Of a DNA stretch of 64,000 bases, positions 24,167-36,100 are shown piece after piece. Positions within the stretch are counted from its first letter, which is position 1. Each line of letters opens with the position of its first letter. A program made the position numbers and the translations under genes. Below the pieces are notes generated by a model. It did not search any database. It had not been told where the DNA came from and saw nothing but the letters and a program-made list of their open reading frames with translations. Origin of the DNA: Biomphalaria glabrata (Eukaryota; Mollusca; Gastropoda; Planorbidae); assembly GCF_947242115.1 (NCBI RefSeq), contig NC_074711.1, forward strand, positions 4,520,001 to 4,584,000, read 5' to 3'.

Positions 24167-27100
24167 TAATAATAATAATAATAACGGGGAGAAAGAGTCA
24201 CTTTGAATTGAGGTTTCTTTCTGCCGGCCAACAAATAGCAGTGAACAATGTCCCCTCTTTGACCTATTGACCACTTGTTGAAACTAATCCCATTCAACAC
24301 AAGTGTGGTAACATAAAAAAATAACACCTGCCAAGATCAACAGTTTGTTGACCAATTTGAACATCCCGCGATAGCTCAGTTGGTAGAGCGGAGGACTGTA
24401 GAGGTCAAAAAGCTATCCTTAGGTCACTGGTTCGAATCCGGTTCGCGGGAATTTTTTTTTTTTTTTTTTTACTTTTTAATGTTTTATCATGATAATTTTA
24501 TCCAGTTTTTTTTTTTTTTTAAGTCCAACTGTGTCCTTTAAAAAAAAAAAAAAGAAAATATTAATAAGTTAATCACAATATCACAAATAATATAAAGATT
24601 TTTTATATCTACTAATTCTTATATTTCAAATATATAATAAACTAAACAATAAATATTTTTACTTGTCATTTAGAATAAAGGGGGAAAAAATGGCCAGTTT
24701 GAAGATCGAACCCATTATGTTCGAGTAGTCCTAATTAACGCTCTATCAACTTAGCTATCCAGGAATATGCGTGTTATGGAGGGTTTGTGTTTCCAAGGTG
24801 ATTATGAAGGAAGGGAGTATTTATTGTTAGTTGTAGAGAAAGAGCATTAATTTAGTGTTACTCTTGTAGAATGATGTACAAAGAAGTTATTCGGGTTATT
24901 TTCAAATTATATAAGTTAAAATAATAATACGTCTACAGCGGTTTAGTTGTCTACCAGCAGCTTGGTGCTAAAAGTCAACCACCGTCGACAACATTGTGGA
25001 AATTTTTAGCTTTTTTATTAGAGTTTTTGTCTTGTGTCTTTTAACCAGCTTCCACCCACCTTTCATCTTCCGCCCATGAAAAAAGTGTACGCCCATGTGT
25101 ACGCTAACACCTGGTAGAAGGTATCAAAATAAGGGGAAAAAAATCTTACAAAAAAAAACACAGCTTATATTAAGTGTAGTCGTATCAATTAGTTTGGATC
25201 AGACATGTAATTAAATTTGTAATAGATCTAGACCAACAACAATACATCTGTGCGATTAGAAATATTGTTACCAATTGTTTTTGTTTAGCGCTGTTTTATG
25301 CGTTTAGCTTTCTCAAAACGCTATCATCCTATCACTTGTCTGGAGCAGTTGGGAAAGGGGGAAAAGGGGGGGGGGAGAAAGAAAGGGATACCTAGATGAA
25401 ATATACAGTGAACGTTTTTTTAAAGCATTTATTAGAAAATTTTAAAAAATGGAGGGGGGACGACCTGAATTCGAACTTATGACTCGAGCCGACATTTTAA
25501 ACACTCTGCTAGTGAAGTGTTTATGAAAATAGAAGATATCTACTGTTTGTTTCAAACTTACTTTTAAAGCGACGACCTATAAAGGGGACTAATCCAGCTT
25601 ATACCACCACCTAAGTCAAGTACAATTTCTTTCCTTTATTCTAGATACCAAACAAAATAAATAATTACAAATAGTTATTGAATTAATTATTTGTTGTAGT
25701 TTTTTTTTATTCTTGTGTTGTTTGGTAAAAGAAATTATTGTACAAAATTTCAGCCTGATTCGAGATTGGGTGTCGGAGAAATATGGTGTACAAACATTTT
25801 ACCAGACAGACAGACAAACAAACATACAGACAGAGTGCAAAAATGATATGATCTTACTGCAACGTCCAGGGTTTCATTCATATTCACGTAGTAATTCAAA
25901 TGATTCCATAAGGACTCTATACGGAGGTATTGATCCCAAGACGTCGGGTGAGCCACGCCGGTGCTGGGCTCAATGAAGAACGTCTCCTGAACGTCTCGTC
26001 GACCTTTCAAGACCATGACCCAGGAATGAACTCTGCGACCTTCTAGTTCATCTGGGGGCGGAGCTTCATTCAGCTAAAGACACCAATGAAACGCGTTGAA
26101 AATGATAATGTAATTAGCATATGACAAAACGAGGCAACCAAACTTGTATGCAGCAGATGATACCTTTATGACAAATATTCACAAAGCTTATATTAAAACA
26201 CTGTCTGTTTATCTGGCACGTTAATCCTACCACTTCACACTCTCGGATCATATTGAAACTTTACACAGTTATTCGTTGTCGATGACAACACAAGTATGGC
26301 CATATTAAAAGATCTTCGGGGCTCGCAAAGACCTTCCTTCAGGGAACAGTACCAGGAAAAAGAAGAAGAGGCAGACAGAGAAAGAGATGGGAGGACAACA
26401 TAAAAGAATGAACGGGCCTGCCATTGAAAGAGATTCAAACTAAGGCAAAAGGCAGAGAGGTATGGAGAAAGACGGTCGACCAATCTTGCATGGTCCAACA
26501 GACTAAGGGATAGGTAAAGATAAAGGTAAAGACAACACAGGAATCAAGCAAATAAAGCTGCAATACAGAAGAGGTTTGAATTGAATTTTCCTTCCCCAAG
26601 GTGGGTAGCCAGCCATGGCTAACGTGCCCCTCCTGCCAAAAGCTTACTGGTTAAGACGCCAGTTACTCACTTTCGCCCCCTTCTCCTGTCATTGAAAACA
26701 GTTCCGCTTGACCCAATATCTGATACACATCAAGGCCAGGAGCCGGACTAGTTTTCGAGGACTATTTAAGACGTATGCCATTAGAAAGCATTTGATTGGT
26801 AGTGGACTGCTTATATCCATTACCACTTCCCGGCTGTACGTAACCAAAATCTGATATGTTTGTTATTTAATGTTTGACCTATGACCTATTCTGTGACATA
26901 GTGTAGAGCTTTGTTTTCATATCTTTCACTTTTTTACTTTCTTTCTGTTCTTACCTCCCTTGCCCTCTCTTCCACTTTACGTCTGCTGTCCTCCTCTTCT
27001 TTCTTTATAGCATGCGACTTCTTGGCCATGCGCAGTTCGTACTCGCTTTGCACCCAGCGTGGTGGCCGGATCGTGTAACGAGAGATGTTTTTGGCGATGG

Positions 27101-30100
27101 CCGCTGTGAATTTCTGAGCAGACGACAGTCTCATGTGTTATAAGTGATAGAATCTTACATTTGATAAGGGGACAGTGTCACATGTGTTATCAGTGATAGA
27201 ATCTTACATTTGTGAAGGGGACAGTGTCACATATGTTATAAGTGATAAAATCTTACATTTGTGAAGGTGACAGTGTCACATAGGTTATAAGTGATAGAAT
27301 CTTACATTTGAAAAGGGGACAGTGTCACATAGGTTATAAGTGATAAAATCTTACATTTGTGAAGGTGACAGTGTCACATAGGTTATAAGTGATAGAATCT
27401 TACATTTGAAAAGGGGACAGTGTCACATAGGTTATAAGTGATAGAATCTTACATTTTGAAAAGGGGACAGTGTCACTTAGGTTATAAGAGATAAAATCTT
27501 ACATTTGAAAAGGGGACAGTGTCACATAGGTTATAAGTGATAGAATCTTACATTTGAAAAGGGGACAGTGTCACTTAGGTTATAAGAGATAAAATCTTAC
27601 ATTTGAAAAGGGGACAGTGTCACATAGGTTATAAGTGATAGAATCTTACATTTGAAAAGGGGACAGTGTCACTTAGGTTATAAGAGATAAAATCTTACAT
27701 TTGAAAAGGGGACAGTGTCACATAGGTTATAAGTGATAGAATCTTACATTTGAAAAGGGGACAGTGTCACTTAGGTTATAAGAGATAGAATCTTACATTT
27801 GAAAAGGTGACAGTGTCACATAGGTTATAAGTGATAGAATCTTACATTTGAAAAGGGGACAGTGTCACATAGGTTATAAGTGATAGAATCTTACATTTGA
27901 AAAGGGGACAGTGTCACATAGGTTATAAGTGATAGAATCTTACATATGTGAAGGGGAATGCTCGAAATCCACACAAGCTTTAACGAATCAGAATTCACTT
28001 TTTTAAAAAGATGATAAATTGCTGAATGTTTCACAATTGATAATTTAAAACAAAAAAAGTTTAAAATGAAATATGTCTTGTAATGATCATTTTCACGATA
28101 AACTAAACGATTTCAATTAACCTCAATTGAGCTTCAGTGTTGCCAACTAAAGTATTTTTTTTTTAAAATGAGCTACGACCGGAAGAGGTTAGAAAACTTG
28201 AATCTGCCGGGATTAAATGTGCACAAAAAAATGATTGTATGGCTTTAAAACAACCTAGCCCATCAGCACTTCCGTTATTCTATACACCGGATACACCAAA
28301 TGTTCTGCTGTTCAGTTTTCCCGCCATGGATGAAATGCTCCAATAGAAAGAGTTTAGCCGAGACCAATCGTTATCGAGGCCCTGAACACTGACTTGCAAC
28401 GTCACAACCTTGTGGAAAAATCAGACCAATAGCAGCTCTTTGCCACGCCACAAGGTCTGTACGACGTGGCAACGAGCTATTAGTCAAAACTTCCCACAGG
28501 CTGCAACGTTGCAGGTCAGTGTTAAGGCCTTCAGTAACTAATGGTCTCGGTTCATCTCATATTTAGTTTCTTTAATTGTACTTAAGTTCCATGTACTAAT
28601 CATTCAGGCATGAAATGCTGAACTTGTATTGAAATCTTTAGCGAAACATTTTATTTTAGCTCCAAAATTAAACAAGTTTTAACTCCAACATTTACATTCC
28701 TTATCCTTCACAACACTGAAAGGATTGCCCCTCTGCCCTACGCCTAAATAATGTAATACTACATCTCTAATACTAATACAACCAATAGAATATACTGCTC
28801 GCAAACAATTCCAGTCTAATTCACTGACCAGGTGTTCTTCAAAATGTTCTCTAAATTGTTAAAATATGGGTCAAACTAATAACCGACACTGGATGGGACT
28901 AAATATTAAACCAGCTAGTATTGAGACAATTGGTAGCTGGGACTAAATATTAAACCAGCTAGTATTGAGACAATTGGTAGCTGGGACTAATTATTAAACC
29001 AGCTAGTATTGGGACAATTGGTAGCTGGGACTAATTATTAAACCAGTTAGTATTGGGACAATTGGTAGCTGGGACTAATTATTAAACCAGTTAGTATTGG
29101 GACAATTGGTAGCTGGGAATAATTATTAAACCAGCTAGTACTGAGACAATTGGTAGCTGGAACTAATTATTACATCAGCTAGTATTGAGACAATTGGTAC
29201 TTACAATCTGATCTTGTTCCACGAATGGACAGATTGTGTAGGACAGGTCTCGGCGGCAGACCTCTCTCGTGGCGTACCCACTGACCACGAACGCGTCATA
29301 TCCGGCGCCAATGAGCATGCTGCACAGGACAGTGCTGTATTCAAAACAGTGTCCGTACAACCTCTCCAGGACTGACTGGGGTGCGTGCAGAGTTTGAGGC
29401 TGAAGCATGGAAATTATAGTATGAAAATTAATTTTTTTAAAGGTATCGCTGCATTTTACGCAGTGGCGTTACTATGGGGTGCGTGGGATGCGGACAATCC
29501 CTGGGGACATCGACTCTAGTGACGCCGCTGATCATACGTGTTAATTTTACACAGCAGATGTAAAGTAAAAAATATATTTGGAGCAAAACTGTTGAACGAT
29601 ATGGAACGTTAGGATGTTAAGTAACGGCATAAAGGGGGATAGACAAATTTGTTACGATTTGTTACATAAAAAATTTGATTTTTTGGCGTTACGTAACATC
29701 CGAACGCTTCCATATGCGTGTGGCGCCAGTAACTGAAAATATCAAGAGAAAACATGACACTGAGAATAATTTAGGTACTCACAAGCTCACTCGGAGGCTT
29801 CAGTTTGATGTAGTTTAGATAGCCAGCGAGAAACTCGGCGATGTTAGGCCAGTCTAGAAGCTCATAAAATGGCAGCTGTGTAGGCACTATGGTAGTGCAG
29901 ACTAGTTTCTGGAAGCAAAACCAAAAGTGAGATGTATTCTTCATATTTGTATTTTTCTTGTTTCTCAATACAACACCACAAATGGGAATTCGAAAGAGAT
30001 TGGACCATAGGACACTAAGTAAGAGATTGAACCAGAGGACACTAAGTACGAGACTGGACCAGAGGACACTAAGTAAGAGATTAGACCAGAGGACACTAAG

Positions 30101-33100
30101 ATAGAGATTGGACCAGAGGACACTAAGTACGAGACTGGACCAGAGGACACTAAGATAGAGATTGGACCATAGGACACTAAGTACGAGACTGGACCAGAGG
30201 ACACTAAGATAGAGATTGGACCATAGGACACTAAGATAGAGATTGGACCAGAGGACACTAATAAAAGATTGGACCAGAGGACACTAAGTAAGAGACTGGA
30301 CTAGAGGACACTAAGTAAGAGACTGGACTAGAGGACACTAAAAAAGATTGGACCAGAGGACACTAAGTAAGAGACTGGACTAGAGGACACTAAGTAAGAG
30401 ACTGGACTAGAGGACACTAAGAGATTGGACCAGAGGACACTAAGTAAGAGATTGGACCAGAGGACACTAAGATAGAGATTGGACCAGAGGACACTAAGAT
30501 AGAGATTGGACCAGAGGACACTAAGTAAGAGACTGGACCAGAGGACACTAAGTAAGAGACTGGACTAGAGGACACAAATAAAAGATTGGACCAGAGGACA
30601 TTAAGTAAGAGATTGGACCAGAGGAAACTAAGTAAGAGATTTGACTAGAGGACACTAAGATAGAGATTGGACCAGAGGACACTAAGTAAGAGATTGGACC
30701 AGAGGACACTAATAAAAGATTGGACCAGAGGACACTAATAAAAGATTGGACCAGAGGACACTAAGTAAGAGATAGGACCAAAACACCCTAAGCATGTTAT
30801 AATAATAATCTTTATTGTTCGTACGGAAATTTGTCTTACAATTTGTGCATTACACCAAACAAAACATTATAACTATGAACAAAACAGAACAAAATGTACA
30901 CTCACACCAGACGCACTCATAATTTATGCGTTATACAGAAGGTATTAACAAAAATATAGAGTTTACAATCTTGAAGCAGAAAGAATTTTTTGAAGCCCAC
31001 AATTATAGTAAAAGGTAAGAAGTTACCACTTTCCGATCATGCGATAAATGGGGGGGGGGGGGGACGAAACATGATGCAAAGATCTGTTTCTATATTCGAC
31101 GAGGGTGTCATGTGGCCAGCACAACCACCAACCGCCTTCACTTCCACAATGTATGTCAGGTACCCAGTAGGGTTTGGTGGATTCGAAAAGGGGGCGGGGT
31201 GCTAATAATCCCGAAGTTCAAAAATCACAGTCATCACACGTATTTGAACTCGGCACGCCACGGTTTGGAAGTCAAGAGCTTTACCACTCGGCCACCACAC
31301 CCAGTACAGTTAAATGTAAACATGATGCTTCTAGTAATGAGTTTAATGTAATACACGAGGAGAGATTCACTTAGGCATATCAACTCATTACTGGAACTAG
31401 GTCACCTTGACTCCAAACTCGTTGCGAGGCTTCAGGAAGAGAGGCCTCCGAGTGTAGCACAGGTGGTTGTACTGTTTCAGGAAGTTCTTGCAGTATTGAA
31501 TCGCTTTCATCTCCTTTTCATCGTTCTCCTTATAAGAGGCAGGGAACCTCTCAGGGGCGTATACTTCCAAAATGGGAGACCTGAAGGATCAAATTGTGCC
31601 GAGTAGGCTACAACGTAGGCTATATCGTAGGATATAACGTGAGACATAATGAAGGATATAGATGAGGTATAACGTAGGTCATAACGTGAAATAAAATGTG
31701 GGTATAATGTAGGTCATAACGTGAGATAAAATGTGGGTATAATGTTGGTATAACGTAGGTCATAACGTGAGATATAATGTAGGTATATCGTAGGTCATAA
31801 CGTGAGATATAATGTGGGTATATCATAGGTCATAACGTGAAATAAAATGTGGGTATAATGTAGGTCATAACGTAAGATAAAATGTGGGTATAATGTTGGT
31901 ATAACGTAGTCCAAAACGTGATATATAATGTAGGTATAACGTAGTCCATAACGTGAGATATAATGTGGGTATTACGTAATCAAAAAGTGAGGTATAATGT
32001 GGGTATAACGTAGTCAATAACGTGGGATATAATGTGGGTATTACGTAATCAAAAAGTGAGGTATAATGTGTGTATAACGTAGGCCATAACGTGAGATATA
32101 ATGTGGGTATAACGTAGTCCATAACGTGAGATATAATGTGGGTATAACGTAGTCCATAACGTGAGATATAATATGAGTATAACGTAGTCCATAACGTGAG
32201 ATATAATGTGGGTATAACGTAATCATAAAGTGAGCTATAATGTGGGTATAACGTAGGCCATAACGTGAGATATAATGTGGGTATAACGTAGGTAATAACG
32301 TGAGATATAATGTGGGTATAACGTAGTCCATAATGTGGGTATAACGTAGGTCATAACGTGAGATATAATGTGGGTATCATGTAGGTCATAACGTGATATA
32401 TAATGTGGGTATAACGTAGTCCATAACGTGAGATATAATATGAGTATAACGTAGTCAATAACGTGGGATATAATGTGGGTATTACGTAATCAAAAAGTGA
32501 GGTATAATGTGTGTATAACGTAGGCCATAACGTGAGATATAATGTGGGTATAACGTAGTCCATAACGTGAGATATAATGTGGGTATAACGTAGTCCATAA
32601 CGTGAGATATAATATGATTATAACGTAGTCCATAACGTGAGATATAATGTGGGTATAACGTAATCATAAAGTGAGATATAATGTGGGTATAACGTAGGCC
32701 ATAACGTGAGATATAATGTGGGTATAACGTAGGTCATAACGTGAGATATAATGTGGGTATAACGTAGTCCATAATGTGGGTATAACGTAGGTCATAACGT
32801 GAGATATAATGTGGGTATCACGTAGGTCATAACGTGAGATATAATGTGGGTATAACGTAGTCCATAACGTGAGATATAATGTGGGTATAACGTAGGTCAT
32901 AACGTGAGATATAATGTGGGTATAACGTAGTCCATAACGTGAGATATAATGTGGGTATAACGTAGTCCATAACGTGATATATAATGTGGGTATTACGTAA
33001 TCAAAAAGTGAGGTATAATGTGGGTATAACGTAGTCAATAACGTGGGATATAATGTGGGTATTACGTAATCAAAAAGTGAGGTATAATGTGGGTATAACG

Positions 33101-36100
33101 TAGGCCATAACGTGAGATATAATGTGGGTATAACGTAGTCCATAACATGAGATATAATGTGGGTATACCGTAGTCCATAACGTGAGATATAATGTGGGTA
33201 TAACGTAGGTCATAACGTGAGATATAATGTGGGTATAACGTAGTCCATAACGTGAGATATAATGTGGGTATAACGTAGTCCATAACGTGAGATATAATAT
33301 GAGTATAACGTAGTCCATAACGTGAGACATAATGAAGGATATAGATGAGGTATAACGTAGGTCATAACGTGAAATAAAATGTGGGTATAATGTAGGTCAT
33401 AACGTGAGATAAAATGTGGGTATAATGTTGGTATAACGTAGGTCATAACGTGAGATATAATGTGGGTATATCATAGGTCATAACGTGAAATAAAATGTGG
33501 GTATAATGTAGGTCATAACGTAAGATAAAATGTGGGTATAATGTTGGTATAACGTAGTCCAAAACGTGATATATAATGTAGGTATAACGTAGTCCATAAC
33601 GTGAGATATAATGTGGGTATTACGTAATCAAAAAGTGAGGCATAATGTGGGTATAACGTAGTCAATAACGTGGGATATAATGTGGGTATTACGTAATCAA
33701 AAAGTGAGGTATAATGTGGGTATAACGTAGGCCATAACGTGAGATATAATGTGGGTATAACGTAGTCCATAACGTGAGATATAATGTGGGTATAACGTAG
33801 TCCATAACGTGAGATATAATGTGGGTATAACGTAGTCCATAACGTGAGATATAATGTGGGTATAACGTAGGTCATAACGTGAGATATAATGTGGGTATAA
33901 CGTAGTCCATAACGTGAGATATAATGTGGGTATAACGTAGTCCATAACGTGAGATATAATATGAGTATAACGTAGTCCATAACGTGAGATATAATGTGGG
34001 TATAACGTAATCATAAAGTGAGATATAATGTGGGTATAACGTAGGCCATAACGTGAGATATAATGTGGGTATAACGTAGGTCATAACGTGAGATATAATG
34101 TGGGTATAACGTAGTCCATAATGTGGGTATAACGTAGGTCATAACGTGAGATATAATGTGGGTATAACGTAGGTCATAACGTGATATATAATGTAGGTAT
34201 AACGTAGTCCATAACGTGAGATATAATGTAGGTATAACGTAGTCCATAACGTGAGATATAATGTGGGTATAACGTAATCATAAAGTGAGATATAATGTGG
34301 GTATAACGTAGGTCATAACGTGAGATATAATGTGGGTATAACGTAGTCCATAACGTGAGATATAATGTGGGTATAACGTAATCATAAAGTGAGATATAAT
34401 GTGGGTATAACGTAATCATAACGTGAGATATAATGTGGGTATAACGTAGTCCATATCGTGAGATATAATGTGGGTATAACGTAATCATAAAGTGAGATAT
34501 AATGTGGGTATAACGTAGGTCATAACGTGAGATGTAATGTGAGTATAAAAACCCTACCGGCCCACCGGGCCATTGCCGGAATACCCGTATGGCCAGTCCG
34601 CCCCTGGTTCCGCCCCTGGTTCCTAATGTACTTGACTACTTCGCCTTCTTACTGCGCGTCGTTACTTCACGCATGGCTGCCTGGTCGTGTGGTATGCGGG
34701 TCTGGATTATTCCTCGATGCTCCAGATTCGAACCACATTCAACGCCATCCCAGACCCGTCTTCAGTTATGAAGGAACATTCGAGACGTTTAAAGTGGTTA
34801 AACCTGGCTGTAACATTTCACCTCTATAAATGTATCCTCAATGTACCTTACCTCCTATAGCTTTAGAAGACCATTGTTTTTTTCGCGCGCAACATTTCTC
34901 GAGTTGTAAATACAACAATAAGCAAGCAAAATATTTTTTTTATATTTTTATTTTTAAAAAAAAGCTTATATAAGGGAAAGAACCGCATAATTACTAACAC
35001 ATATCTCTTATTACTGCAAGATTGATCTCCCTTTTCTATATACAACTAAATTAATTAATTACCACTAATTAATTAACTAATTGGTTAATTTTTTTAATGA
35101 TTCATGTGTTGTCATCGACAATGGATAATTGTGCAAAGTTTCAACTTGAGTCGAGAGTAGGAAGAGGGAGAACTAGCGTATACAAGATTTGTACCAGACA
35201 GACAGATTGAGTTAACATACGCATTGTAAAAATTCCTTTATTTCTGTTCTTTCAATTAATTTAAATGTTATATTTAGAGGCACATTTTTTCCATTGCGTT
35301 TGTGAAGTGTCTCTATCAAGCTATTGTATACTCTGTGCTCTTTTGTAGAGGGTGGGGGGAGGAGTATACATTGCAGGAGGTTTCCGTGATGCCTTTGGGC
35401 GCTCAGTAAACACAACTCTGCCGATTCGAACTCAAGCCCCCTTGTTAGATGGCGAAGCCGAAGCCAATCTGTTGGTGTTTTTTGGCCTTTCAGCCACAAA
35501 TCCGAAAATACCAGGTCTACGTCGGGTTTGGAACTCAAGCCCCCTTGTTAGGTAGCCAAGCAGTAGCCAAGCGGTTTTGGCCTTTCAGCCACACATCCCA
35601 AAATATCAGGTCTACCTCGAAATTCGAACCCCAGCCTCCTTGTTAGGTAGCTAAGCCGTCTAAGTCACTCTGTTATACGAGTTATACATGAAAAAGTGGC
35701 GAAGATTGAGAGAGAAAGAGAGAGAGAGGAGAGAGAGAGGAGAGAGAGAGAGGAGAGAGAGTGAGAGAGAGAGAGAGAGAGGAGAGAGAGGAGAGAGAGA
35801 GAGAGGAGAGAGAGAGAGGAGAGAGAGAGAGGAGAGAGGATGGAGAGAGGAGAGAGAGAGGAGAGAGAGGGGAGATAGAGAGGAGAGAGAGAGGAGAGAG
35901 AGAGGGGAGAGAGAGGAGAGAGAGAGGAGAGAGAGAGGAGAGAGAGAGGAGAGAGAGAGGAGAGAGAGAGAGGGGAGAGAGGGGAGAGAGGGAGGAGAGA
36001 TAGAGGAGAGAGAGAGAGGAGGAGAGAGAGGAGAGAGAGAGAGAAAGGAGAGAGAGGAGAGGGAGAGAGAGCAGAGAGACAGAGAGAGGAGAGACTGTTT

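Noticed and set aside
25440-25510. Possible tRNA on the minus strand ('gttcgaattcagg')
   Set aside because: Only a B-box-like motif is present; no stems close, so no tRNA was called.
31620-34488. Many minus-strand open frames (Tyr/Ile/His-rich repeats)
   Set aside because: Products of the 35-bp array in several frames; not separate genes.
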